This document shows positions 53,565 to 63,965 of a stretch of 64,000 nt of DNA, piece after piece. Position 1 is the stretch's first letter; each line of letters begins with the position of its first letter. The stretch is taken from NCBI GenBank assembly GCA_028583685.1, contig JAMXIF010000048.1, positions 22,366,299-22,430,298 of the forward strand, in the 5' to 3' direction. The position numbers and the translations under genes are program-made. Source of the DNA: Petaurus breviceps papuanus (Eukaryota; Chordata; Mammalia; Diprotodontia; Petauridae). Below the pieces are notes generated by a model, which worked only from the letters and a program-made list of their open reading frames with translations, was not told the origin of the DNA and made no database searches.

Positions 53565-54370
53565 AATTTAAGCCAACCAACATTTATTAAGCACCTAAAA
53601 TGCATAATGCATTGGGCTAAGTACTGAGAACCCAAAGATAGTCCTGGTTTCAATTAATTTACAATCTAATAAAAAAAAAATCTAAAGGACAAGAAGATTA
53701 AGTATGTATGCAAACGACTATCCTTTAAAGAAAAGTGAGATAAACCCCAAGGAGAAGTCTAGGCAAAGTGCTGACATAAATTAGAGATTCCTGTTACCTG
53801 AGGGAGTTGCAGTTGGAATTTTAGGGAAGACTTCCTGAAGGGGAGGCAGCTATGCTGGATCTTCCAGGAAGCAAAGTAATTCAGTGGATAGATATGGGTT
53901 CAGCTCAGGCATTGGGGGAGATGTGTGGCAGGAGCAAAGATATGGAGATAAGAAAAGGTAGAACAAGAATGAAAAACAGAATAAAGTCCAGCTTGACAAA
54001 ATACAAACTATATGAAGGGGAATAGTATGAGAAAAGGCTGGAAAGACAGACTGAGCTACATTATGGAAGGCCTTGAATGCCAATCAGGAGTTTACATTTT
54101 ATTCAGCATTCACTAGGGTATCATTGAAGATTTTTTTTTTAAAAGCAATTGGGGTTAAGTAACTTGCTCAAGGTTACACGGCCAGTTATTTCTGGGTGTG
54201 GTGCTAAGTATCTGAGCCCAGATTTGATCTCAGGTCATCCGGACTCTGGGGACTCTGGGGCCAGTTCTTACTTGCTGAGCCACCTGGCCACCCCTGTCAT
54301 TGAAGATTTTAAGCTATTTAAGATCTGTGCCCTTAGAATTAGGATATTAGACCAATGGTAAAAGGTTAAA
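53565..54370 (-). mobile_element. LINE2, reversed, split by a SINE
   Basis: 'ccaacatttattaagcacct', 'tgcattgggctaagtactga', 'aggggaggcagctatgctgg', 'ttatggaaggccttgaatgc', 'caatcaggagtttacatttt'; it resumes after the SINE at 54297. Confidence 0.85.
54135..54296 (-). mobile_element. tRNA-derived SINE, subfamily A
   Basis: 14-bp perfect TSD 'tcattgaagatttt' (54121-54134, 54297-54310). Body 'aaaagcaattggggttaagt', 'aggttacacggccagttatt', 'gccacctggccacccc'. It has a short internal duplication 'ggactctgg' near 54241-54259. Confidence 0.95.
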
Positions 54371-54508
54371 TTATAGGTCTTGCTGTTCACAAATAAACTT
54401 TTCAGAAAAGGGTCTTTACCACTGGTATATTATAAAATGCAAAGTAGGATATGTTTGATTTTTGTGTGTAGTTGGGAAATTAGCCTCATTACTTTATAAT
54501 CACATCTT

Positions 54509-54668
54509 TGCTTTTTGGAGGGGGGGAGAAGGTAGGGCAATTGGGGTTAAGCAACTTGCCCAAGGTCACATGGCTAGTTTTTGTGTTAAGTGTCTGAGGT
54601 TGGATTTGAACTCTGGTCCTTCTGACTCCAGGGCTGGTGCTCTATTCACTGTACCACCTAGCTGCCCC
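54509..54668 (-). mobile_element. tRNA-derived SINE, subfamily B
   Basis: 14-bp perfect TSD 'tataatcacatctt' (54495-54508, 54669-54682). Body 'gctttttggagggggggaga', 'caaggtcacatggctag', 'accacctagctgcccc'. Confidence 0.95.
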
Positions 54669-54829
54669 TATAATCACATCTTGCAAAGAGATCACAGACC
54701 CTATAAAATATCAGGGCTATTTGAATGTTACTTATATTAATGGAATGAGAAAGAGGTTGCAGTTGACAGGAACTGTTTCTCTCCTGGAAGCAATCTTGTT
54801 AGGACAGGTAGTTTAGGGAATTTTTAATG

Positions 54830-54995
54830 TTAGAAGTTGTAATAGAAAGAATAGTTGTCCTAGAGTTAGAAGATATGGTTTCAAATTCTACCTCTGATAC
54901 TGATTAGCTATATGACCTTGAGCAAATCAATCACTTTATGGAGCCTCAGTTTTATTTTTTTAATCTATAAAACGGGTCATAATACTCATGTTGGG
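54830..54995 (+). mobile_element. MIR-like SINE
   Basis: 'tggtttcaaattctacctct', 'gctatatgaccttgagcaaa', 'gagcctcagttttatttttt'. Confidence 0.75.
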
Positions 54996-55324
54996 AGTAA
55001 GACAATTCTGGTTACTAGGCAAAGTAGGGCAAAAGTTACCAGTTACTCCAACTACCCAATACTTTCAGTCTTGCTCCCCAAGTTGATTTCAACAGCAAAC
55101 AGGCATTATGGAGATTGAAAAGGGCCCCCCAATCCTAGCTTCACCTAGTTCCTCTGTAATTTTGATAACTGGAATTCCCAGGATAATCTGAAGGGGAGCT
55201 GGTCTAGCAAATTATTGGACATTTCTTGTCCTTGTTCTCCCATAATCATTCACAGGGGATTCAACCTATGTGCTGGTGGTATTATTTTACATTTTTTGAG
55301 ATTACATTGACACCACTGGCACAA

Positions 55325-55520
55325 ACTGTTGTGATATAATAGAAAGAGCAATGGCTCAAAAGTCAGAGGATCTAGATTAAAAGCCCATCTTTGACATTTA
55401 CTGACTTTGTGACCTTTGGCAAATCCTTTAACCTCGGAGGGCTTTAGTTTTCTCATCTTTAAATGAGAAGATTAGAATAATGGCCTCCAAGGTCCCTCCC
55501 AGCTCTAGAATTTCGATCTA
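55325..55520 (+). mobile_element. MIR-like SINE
   Basis: 'tcaaaagtcagaggatctag', 'gactttgtgacctttggcaa', 'ggtccctcccagctctagaa'. Confidence 0.75.
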
Positions 55521-56164
55521 ATCATCTGTTACCTCCTCCTTCTATTATACAACCAGCCCTTTCCTGTGCCACTTGGGCTTCTCTTTGATAATATGTCTCC
55601 TGGTACCCTGTTTTTTGCTGGTAATGCTACCCCTACCATGCATCTCTCCATTGCCTTGGAGTAATGATCTGTAACTGTAACTCTTTGGAGATGGTCATTC
55701 CGTGATTCACAGTCACATTGCATCACAAGAGGAGAATATTGGTATTAAAAAGAAGGTCCTTTTGTTCATGAAGAAGCTTGAGTTATTTAAAAAAAAATGC
55801 ACAATTTCTCAAATGCAATCTGGCATACTTTCTTTCTCCTATTCAATTTTAGGTCAAGTTCATTGTCCATTTTCAACCTCCAGCCAAGATCTATGCATAG
55901 ATTGAGCCACTCTATGGACTATCCATCCAACTGTGTGCCACAGTTCATTACTATAGTTTTTGAGACTTAAAAGATGTTGGCAAAGGAGTCAGAATAAGCT
56001 ATGAATGTTGAAAGCAAGAAGCCTTTGTGTGTGCATGTGTGCATGTGTATGTGTGCATGTGTGGGGTGGGGGGAGGGTAGAGAAAGTACATTTTAACTCA
56101 CACAAGGAAAGACAATCACACAGAGAGGAAGATTTTCATACTAATAACTCATGTACAGTATTTT
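55521..56164. other. No recognisable gene or repeat; TG-rich run
   Basis: A degenerate TG/TGCA run lies at 56023-56070. Nothing else identified. Confidence 0.45.
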
Positions 56165-56385
56165 GACGTTTGCAAACCCCTGACCTTACCACCCTGTGAG
56201 GCAGGCATTACAAATATCATTATCCCCATTTAACACATAAGGAAACTGAGGCACAGAGAGGATAAGTGATTTGTCCAGACTTATACAACTAGCAAACATC
56301 AGAGCTAGAATTTGGACCCAGGTTTTCAAATTCGTAACTATAAACGCAGGACTCTTTCCACTATATTACCACACAGAACAGTCTA
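56165..56385 (-). mobile_element. MIR-like SINE, near full length
   Basis: 'ttaccaccctgtgaggcagg', 'taaggaaactgaggcacaga', 'atttggacccaggttttcaa', 'ggactctttccactatatta'. Confidence 0.85.
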
Positions 56386-56389
56386 ACAA

Positions 56390-57600
56390 TTAGAGATGCA
56401 CATCAATGGAATGGGCTGACCCCAAGCGTCCAAGCAGAAGTTATTAAGAATTTTGTAGGAGGGAATTTGTGTAGTGGGCAGGAGATTTTTTCCTTGTTCT
56501 AAGGATATTCCAAGCTCTGAAACTCAATGGTTACAGGACTTCTTAGCCACACATGACATCAACAAGAACTCTCAGTTTCTTTTCCTTTCATGGAGCTGAG
56601 CAAGATTGAATTGAGAAAAGCCACCTTTTTCTCCTTGCTGTTTATCTGGCTCCTTTCCCCTTCCTTTATTCCTCTTCTGATCTCACTCCTATCCTACTTT
56701 TCTTTTCTCTCCCTAATTCACTCTATCTTTTTATTAGCTTAAACACTTACTTTTCAAAGCCACCTCCCCCATTATATACTACTTTTTCTAATGTTTCATC
56801 AAAGCAAATATAGTTCACTAGGTTAGCAATCCTTTCATTGTAAATCCTATACAACAGAGACTCCTTGAGGATGAGCCAATGTTTTATCCAATGAGACATA
56901 CCAACATATATTACCTAATAAGACCCAAAATATACCATAAAATGAGACAAACTAAGGTTTATTAGCCAATGAGATATCTAGTACTGTGTAAACTAATGAA
57001 GGACTTGAGGCATGTAACACAATGACCCAATCCAAGGGAGAGAACAGATATAAATGTGTAGTTTTATAGCATTGGATGATCCAAGACATATGAGCCAATG
57101 AAATGATTCAAATCATGCTGCTTAATGAGAAATCACAAGGTTTCACCCAATGGGACATCCTCAAGTACGTATCCCCCAGTACCCAAGGTGGGCATCTTGA
57201 GTCATTTCACTCATCAATGAAACAAACCAAGAGATGTCCTAAGTTGTGATACCCAATTAGATATTTTGAAGTAGGTTTCTAGATCCTTAGCAATATCGCC
57301 CAATGAGATCAGTATATTAAACCCTTCCACACCCATCTCAAACCTCAAATCATGAAAAAAAAATGATTTGATGACAAAATCAACCAAATGGGGTAGATGG
57401 TTTAGAGTGTTTGTTTTCCATCTTTTCAGACTTGCTAGACCATAAATATGGTTGCTCATTTGGGGCCCCTTGGCTTGAAGCTACCCCAGTGTAAGAACTG
57501 AGAGACAGTTTTGTATTTCAGTGGAGTTTCTCCAGTCCTGGGTAGACCTCACCCTGACATAAAGATCCAGGTTGGCCATCTCCTATCTGAGTCTGACTTA
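56390..57600. other. Repeat-poor flank upstream of the intron start
   Basis: About 1.2 kb beside the 94-bp exon. It has a dispersed 'ccaatgagac/ccaatgagat' motif repeated between about 56880 and 57310, but no named transposon. Confidence 0.5.
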
Positions 57601-57601
57601 C

Positions 57602-57695
57602 TTGTAATTGTCATCTTCAACAAACTTCTGAAGTTCCTCAATATACCGAACAGACTTCAAATACTTTTGCACATGTGGTAACGTTATGAGGTGAT
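57602..57695 (-). CDS. RALGPS1: RALGPS1 internal exon (end of RasGEF/CDC25 domain)
   Basis: Internal coding exon of a Ral guanine-nucleotide exchange factor, which loads GTP onto RalA/RalB. Read on the minus strand, it follows a pyrimidine-rich tract ending TTTTTACAG and is followed by the donor GTAAGTC. The 94 bp give two bases, 30 codons and two bases. The codons read [20 protein letters not shown] and continue [11 protein letters not shown]. From memory, RALGPS1 has [19 protein letters not shown] here and RALGPS2 has [12 protein letters not shown], so the KSVRYIEEL reading favours RALGPS1. The first two bases (AT) would complete an Asp codon. In the family this is the end of the catalytic CDC25-homology domain, before the proline-rich linker and the C-terminal PH domain. 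Exon size, phase and sequence are as seen; gene identity is from recalled family sequence. The next exon lies about 36 kb downstream at 21457-21524. Confidence 0.93.
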
Positions 57696-57744
57696 CTGTA
57701 AAAATCAGAGAAAATTCATTCATTTCAAAAACAAAATTTGACTC

Positions 57745-58725
57745 AATTCCTCAAGCAAGTAATAAGTGTCTATTGTGAGCAAGGCTCCATGAAAGCTGCT
57801 GTAGACACAAAGAAAACCGAATGAAATAATCACTGCCCTCGAGGAAATTTCTGTTAAATTAAGAACCTTTAGAAAAATAATTATGATGCATGGGAGAGTG
57901 AGATAAGTGCAAAGAAGAGTTATATAGTCAAGGTCCTATCAGAAATTGGAATGGAGACTATTTTCACATGGGATGATGGAAAGCTAAAGAGGAAGGGTAG
58001 GGAGGAAGGTTGGTTTCATGTGGAGGTAGTATCTGAGGAGGGGCTTGGAAGAAAGTGAGGACTTGGGAAAAGAGAAAGATTCATAATGGGGAGTGGGGGG
58101 TACTAAGAATGGTGGAAGCCATGATGACATGGAGATGAAAAAGGGCATTATAATAATGAAAGATGCAGAGTAATCCATTTGGTTGCTCTTAATTGGACTT
58201 CACGTCTCTAGTCTATTCCCTCTATAGCCTGTCTTTCTAGTCGGATATGTACAGCACAATCAGGGAAGTAATATGGGATATAGTTGGTTTGAGCCAGATT
58301 GTGAAGGACATTGGATGCTTATATCAGGAACTTAAACATTATTTTGTAGAGAATAGAGAAACACTTAAAGTTTCTGAGGAGAGGAGGGACATATGCATTA
58401 TAATAGGAAAATTATTCTGAAAGAAGTATGGAAGGTAGACTATAGAGGGGATAGAACAGAGAAATAAAGTCCAATTAGGAAGTTATAACAGCCCAGGAAG
58501 AAGAGATAAGGGTCTGAACTAGTGTAATAGTAACGGGAGCAGGGAATAGATAATGGATGTAGGGTGTAGGAGATATTTCCAATGGCATAATTTGGCAATT
58601 GATGGGTTGGGGGTGGGAAGAAGGAGGGGACAGAGTGAAATATGAGTCTGAGGATTTGATGGAATACCTGGGAGGATGGAAAGCCATCACCAGAAACAGA
58701 AAATATGGCAGATGGTGTGGGGTAG
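57745..58725 (-). mobile_element. LINE2, reversed, about 980 bp
   Basis: 'tgtctattgtgagcaaggct', 'gaggggcttggaagaaagtg', 'ttgtgaaggacattggatgc', 'gaagttataacagcccagga', 'ggcaattgatgggttggggg'. It begins within about 50 bp of the RALGPS1 exon and lies in the preceding intron. Confidence 0.8.
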
Positions 58726-59172
58726 AGGGAAGAGGAGAAATGAGGAGTTCACTTGCAGTTGCGTCTGGTAGCAGCTTTAGATGTTTACCTGTCAGTATTC
58801 TCTTAGCTCTGTTGCTTTCCATTTTTTGGAACCTTTGGTATCAAAAGGAGAGCTATGCAAAGTCCCCATTTTAGGGAAGTATTTCTTATTAACCTAAGAC
58901 ATCTCCCCTACAGGGCTGATGCCACTGGACACAGTCACCCTATCCTTGAGGCAACTAGTATTTCCCTTACCCATGCAATAGGTTGCAGATGGGCTCCAAG
59001 TTCTGGGTGAATCAAATTCCATATTTTTCAATAAGAAAAGATCAGGACTCACCCACCAATGAGGAAACCACAGAAGAATCAGGAGATTTTTCTACCTATG
59101 ACATAATTTTCGTACGGTACCCCAAATGCTGCCAATGCATTTAAGACCAGGGCCCCAGCAGTGATTCACAGA
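58726..59172. other. No recognisable gene or repeat
   Basis: Unassigned intronic sequence. Confidence 0.45.
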
Positions 59173-59387
59173 ATATAAGAATCTCAGTGCTGTAAGGAGC
59201 CCCAGAGTTCACATAAGCCAATTCCCATCTAAACAGGCATCCCTGCTTTAATATCCCCAACAAGTGGTCATCAGTCTGCTTAAAGATCCCCAGTGATGGG
59301 AAGCCTGTTACCTCCTGAGATAGCTTGTCACTTTTGGACAGCTTTTATTTCTAGGAACCTCTCCTCTCCTCTCCTCCTTTCCTTCCC

Positions 59388-59494
59388 TTCCTTCCTTCCT
59401 TCCTTCCTTCCTTCCTTCCTTCCTTCCTTCCTTCCTTCCTTCCTTCCTTCCTTCCTTCCTTCCTTCCTTCCTTCTTTCCTTCCTTCCTTCCTTT
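59388..59494. repeat. (TTCC)n microsatellite on a SINE tail
   Basis: About 26 TTCC units directly adjoining the 3' end of the reversed SINE, so probably grown from its A-rich tail. The lysine/glutamate-rich minus frames come from this array. Confidence 0.96.
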
Positions 59495-59639
59495 GCTTTT
59501 TGGTGGGCAATTGGGGTTAAGTGACTTGCCAAAGGTCACACGGCTAGTTTTTGTATTAAGTGTCTGAGGCCGGATTTGAACTCAGGTCCTCCTGACTCCA
59601 GGTCCGGTACTCTATTCACTGCACCACCTAGCTGCCCCC
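59495..59639 (-). mobile_element. tRNA-derived SINE, subfamily B
   Basis: 'gctttttggtgggcaattgg', 'ggtcacacggctagtttttg', 'gaactcaggtcctcctgact', 'accacctagctgccccc'. Any TSD is masked by the TTCC array. Confidence 0.92.
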
Positions 59640-59810
59640 TTGAATCTTTTCTTAATGAAATTAAAATCTATATCTCTATGTCATTGCCCCCAATTCTGCT
59701 CTCTTGTGCCTAGAAGAGTGATTCTGATCCTTCTTCCATAAGATGATTCAAATACTTAAAGGATGGTGATCATATCACCCCTAAGCTTTCTCTTAGTGAA
59801 TAGTGACTGA

Positions 59811-60355
59811 ATGGGCAATTTTAGTGTTAAAGGGAAATCCTTCCTGGGCAAGGAACCTCATTTTTCCAGTGTAGGTCAGCACCTTCTCTACAACTTACAT
59901 TCTTAGACTATGGATATTTGTTACGAGGATTTTGTTTTTTTTTTTTTTTTATGGTGGTAGAGTATGGTGGGTGATAGAGAAAAATAAATGTTTATAAATT
60001 TAAAAAATTAAATTAAATTTTAAATTATCACCTAGTGATAAAAAAATATGATCTTGGAAAGTCACCTAGAATACAGAGGAGGTAAGTGACTTGCTCTGAG
60101 ATCACACTGCCAGGATGTGTCAGAGTTGGGACTTGAAAAAGGTATAAAACTCAAGGTCACTCCCCTAAGACTGAACTAGATTAAAATATCATTAGAAAAT
60201 GTTTAACAAAATAGACAAAAATGCAATATGCCATAGATAATGTTAATTTGTGGTTTTCTAAGTCACTATGTGGCAGGCAAGGGTCTGTTTCTATTTGAGT
60301 TGGCTACTGCTGCATTATACCATACTCATTTTCTCTAACCCAGGCTAAAACCCCC
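59811..60355. other. No recognisable gene or repeat
   Basis: AT-rich; T-run at 59934-59950. Confidence 0.45.
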
Positions 60356-60357
60356 AA

Positions 60358-60505
60358 TTCATAAGATCCTCGGTTTGAGCTGGAAGGGACTTGAGAAGCC
60401 ATTTAGTTCTCCCTCTAATTTTACAGATGCGGACATTGAGGCTCAGGTAGGGTGGGTGACTTCCTCAGGTGGCAGAGCTTGAGTTTTCAGCCTGGGCCTC
60501 TAGAC
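60358..60505 (-). mobile_element. MIR-like SINE
   Basis: 'ggtttgagctggaagggact', 'aattttacagatgcggacat', 'tgaggctcaggtagggtggg'. Confidence 0.65.
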
Positions 60506-60759
60506 CTTCCATGTGTTCTAGGCTCTAGTTCTCTCCTTAACTTGGTCACCTCTCTGGGTGAGAGCCAGGTCAGCCATGTCCTTCCTAAGACACGGGGCAA
60601 AGAATTGACTGTGATACTCAGCAAGAGGCAGGGAAGGGGTGCCTGTCCAGGGCATTGGTCAGTGGGACACAAAGACTTGGCTTCTATTGGGAGAGATTAA
60701 AATGGCATCATATTTTTTAGCTGCCATATCACATTGTTGACTTATGTAAATTGAATATT

Positions 60760-61005
60760 ATCAGGCGACTAGGTGGTCCAGGGGATAGGGAGCTGGACCT
60801 TGGAGTCAGGAAGACATGAGCTCAAACTTCACCTCAGACACTTACTAGCTCTGTGACTCTGGACAAGTCACTTAACCTCTGCCTGACTCTGTTTCCTCAA
60901 CTGTAAGAAGTGGATAAGAATAGCACCTACTTTACATGGTTGTTAGGCAGATCAAATGAGTTAATATCTATATTTATAATATCTATAAAGCACAGTGCCC
61001 AGTCA
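60760..61005 (+). mobile_element. MIR/Ther-like SINE
   Basis: 'caggcgactaggtggtccag', 'gaccttggagtcaggaagac', 'ctctgtgactctggacaagt', 'tagcacctactttacatggt'. Confidence 0.88.
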
Positions 61006-61089
61006 CATTTCTGCTGTCCTATACTTGTGAACTGTATATATGCACAGGAATCTCATCTTCGGGGACATGTCCTTGAAAGGAGGTCTGGG

Positions 61090-61552
61090 CTTACATGGAC
61101 TGATGCTGAGTGAAGTGAACAGAGCCAGAACACTGCACACAGTAACAGCAACACTGTGTGATGACCAACTATGACTGACTTAGCTCTTCTCAGCAATACA
61201 ATGATCTAAGACAACTCCAAAAGACTTGTGATGGAAAATGCTGTCCACATCCAGAGAAAGAACTATGGAGTCTGAATGAACATCGAAGCACACTATTTTC
61301 TCTTTTTTTTGTTTTTGTTTTTTCTTTCTCGTGTTTTTACCTTTTGTTCTGATTCTTCTTTCACAACATGACTAATATAGAAATATGTTTAATATGATTG
61401 TACATGTATAGCCTACACCAGATTGCTTGCTGTCTTGGGGAGGGGGAAAAGGAGGGAGAAAAAAATTTGGAACTCAAAATCTTATAAAAGTGAATGTTAA
61501 AAGCAATCTTTATGTGTAATAGGAAAAATAAAATACTATTTAGTGGACAAAA
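61090..61552 (+). mobile_element. L1 3' end, 5'-truncated
   Basis: 14-bp perfect TSD 'aaaggaggtctggg' (61076-61089, 61553-61566). 'actgatgctgagtgaagtga', 'acagtaacagcaacactgtg', 'atgctgtccacatccagaga', 'gattgtacatgtatagccta', 'ggaaaaataaaatactattt'. The best-matching L1 tail in the window. Confidence 0.95.
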
Positions 61553-61829
61553 AAAGGAGGTCTGGGTCGGGGGTACTGAAGTCCAGGTCTCCCCAATTGG
61601 TATAGATTCACTCATATCTGCTTTCTGATACACAGGAAAGACCATTTAGGGGACATTATTGATTTGGAGCAATGAAAAGTACTCTTTAATGAATTATCAA
61701 ATAAGAAAGCCAATGGCTTATAACTTTCTAAAAATAAGCTATAATTATATATTTTAAAAAGCAACAGGTCAATTTAACAATGAAAAAATCTTTAAGTTTT
61801 TGCTATTTAATACCTATAGAAACATCTTT

Positions 61830-62080
61830 AGGGCAGGCAGGTAGGTGGCAAGGTAGATAGAATACTGGGCCTAGAATCCTCTTTGTAAGTTCAAATCTAG
61901 CTTCTGACACTTAGTAGCTATCTGACCCTGGGCAAGTCACTTAACCTTGTTTTCCTCAGTTTTCTCATTCTCATCCTTGGAGAAGGAAACAGCGAACTAC
62001 TCAGTATCCTTGCCAAGAAAACCCCAAATGGGGTCATGGAATCTCAGACATGACTGAAATGACACATCAGAGACACCTTT
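61830..62080 (+). mobile_element. CORE/MIR-like SINE, full length
   Basis: 'ggcaggcaggtaggtggcaa', 'aagttcaaatctagcttctg', 'ctgaccctgggcaagtcact', 'gccaagaaaaccccaaatgg', 'cagacatgactgaaatga'. Confidence 0.9.
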
Positions 62081-62159
62081 GCAATTAACACTGAAATATG
62101 TCACCAAAGCTCTGGACTATAGCCTTGGGCAAAGGGCAGTATATTGCACCAGGAAGGAC

Positions 62160-62285
62160 ATCAGACTTAGACTCCTTGAGGGCAGGAAATATCTTTGGTT
62201 TTTTGCCGTATCCCCAGCACTTATATAATGCCTGGCACATAGTAGGAATAGTAGGCATACCATAAATGTTTATTGACTAACTCAG
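62160..62285 (+). mobile_element. LINE2 3' terminus
   Basis: 'agactccttgagggcaggaa', 'tatccccagcacttatataa', 'tgcctggcacatagtaggaa', 'aatgtttattgactaa'. Confidence 0.88.
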
Positions 62286-62349
62286 GCCACCTGTGTTCAG
62301 CCCCACCAATTATTAGCTACATGAAAATCACCTATTCTTAGAGCTTCAT

Positions 62350-62580
62350 TTTAACACAATGGCTAGAATGTTGAGCCTGGAGTCAAGAAGACTTAAGTTC
62401 AAATCTGGCCTTGGACACTTACTAGTTGTATGACCCTGGGCAAGTCATTTAACTTTTATTTGCCTCAGTTTCATCATCTGTAAGATGGGAATAATAATAG
62501 TGCCACCCAGGGTTGTTCTGATATTTGTAAAGCACTCAGCACAGTATCTAGAATACAGCAGGATATTCCTTTCTCTCTTC
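62350..62580 (+). mobile_element. MIR/Ther-like SINE
   Basis: 'gagcctggagtcaagaagac', 'ttaagttcaaatctggcctt', 'tatgaccctgggcaagtcat', 'tgcctcagtttcatcatctg'. Confidence 0.9.
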
Positions 62581-62599
62581 CCCTACTCTGTCAAATGGG

Positions 62600-63715
62600 G
62601 ACAATGGGATTTGAAATAGCTATTTAACAGGGTTGTCAAGAGAGAATCAAATAAGACAATGGGTATAAAAATGCTTTGGGACCAGATATAAAGTGCTATT
62701 TTTAGAGATCTCAATAACTCCACTATCGGACTGTTTATTTTAAAAAAAATTAAATAAAATTTGCCTCCAAAGTCCTGGTATTAAAAACACTGCTGTCTAG
62801 AACATTTGCTTCAGAGGATGGTTTTGTATTTTCTTGCTGGCACAGGCTGTACTGAATCTATCTCTCAGGCAATCATAGTGATCTTCTGAATTGAAGAATA
62901 AACATGAGCTGCTTAACTTCAGTTTAACTGTCCAATTCAACGGCCTTGTCTTGGTAGGGAAAGCACATCGACTCTCTGGGATACATGCTTACTGCGTAGC
63001 CTCTGTCTTCCTTTCCCTCTTGCAGGCTTCTCCTCAGAGACTCCACATTAGACATAAGCAACCACACACAACTTTACATTTCTCATTTGCTAATCTTCTT
63101 GTCCCCAGAATTTCTAAAGTTAGAGTCAGGCAACTCCTAAGGCTAAATTACAGAGCAGGTGTCAATCAGCATTGGGAAGGGGAGTGTCCCCATCAGGAGG
63201 TCCTTCTGCTAATGGAAGTACTGGCTGAGGCCCCCTTTTAGGAGAGTGTTGGAAGCAGCTTGAAAGAGCTCAGGAGACCTGACTGCTAAATTTTCAGTGT
63301 GAGCATTTACATCTTGGAAATGGACAAACTTTACAAATCAGTGGTTGATTTATTGCTTTGCTGATTGACTAGAACTAAGGAAGGGATGGAGAAAGGGTTA
63401 ATAATAGAGATCTTACTTAAAGTGTGTTGTTTGTGCATTTTTTTCCCCAGAGAACTGCATACCTATCATACCCCTGCCCTGCCTCAACCTCTATGCCCCC
63501 TCCCCCACAATCAATTTTAAAAGCTCATCTTCTTAATTAATTTTTAAAATGAAGGATTCTTCCAAAAACAGTTCTGGCACTAACTGAAAACAAATAACCA
63601 AATCAAGAGGTTATTAGGCTTAGCAGTAGGGAGTGAGTAAAGTTGCTATATAAATCCAAATTAATTACTATCATTATCATTGGATTTTGCTAGGAATATA
63701 TCATGTTGTGCAGCA
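62600..63715. other. Repeat-poor stretch
   Basis: A MIR-like tail may occur at 62590-62700; otherwise about 1 kb has no recognised repeat. The 116-codon plus frame at 62891-63241 matches nothing I know and is not treated as a gene. Confidence 0.45.
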
Positions 63716-63719
63716 AACC

Positions 63720-63965
63720 AAAATTATTAAGGGGATTCCTGTGCATGTAGAGATTGGACTAGATGACCTTCAAGAATGATTATACTGACATTCTGGGACT
63801 CTGCAAATCCTGTCTCTTCCAGGTCTGACATTCTATTTTTGTGTTCTAACATTCTATGGTTTAAGGCTCTTTCTAACTCTAGCCTTGAATGTTCCATGTT
63901 CTAATCCTCTAATGTTCCAGGGGCCCTTCCAGCTCTAACATTCTATGATCCCAGGAGGTTGTGCA
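63720..63965 (+). mobile_element. L3/CR1-type tail with iterated motif
   Basis: 'agattggactagatgacctt' followed by six or more variants of 'tctaacattctatg' at loose spacing of 20-40 bp. It looks like an expanded LINE terminal repeat. Confidence 0.6.

Larger units (their letters stand above)
21525..57601 (-). other. RALGPS1: RALGPS1 intron (about 36.1 kb)
   Basis: Interval between the two exons, bounded by GTAAGT and TTTTTCAG on the minus strand. Phase 2 is conserved across it. It holds most of the transposable elements listed here and no second gene that I can recognise. In human, ANGPTL2 is nested in a RALGPS1 intron on the opposite strand. No coiled-coil or fibrinogen-like exon of that gene is visible here, so in this species it should lie in another intron. 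That last point is inference. Confidence 0.85.
59175..59810 (-). mobile_element. L3/CR1, reversed, split by a SINE
   Basis: 'acaagtggtcatcagtctgc', 'ccccagtgatgggaagcctg', 'cttttggacagcttttattt'; after the insertion 'gattcaaatacttaaaggat', 'gatcatatcacccctaagct'. Confidence 0.8.

Noticed and set aside
59308-59539. Lysine/glutamate/glycine-rich frames on the minus strand
   Set aside because: Encoded by the (TTCC)n array.
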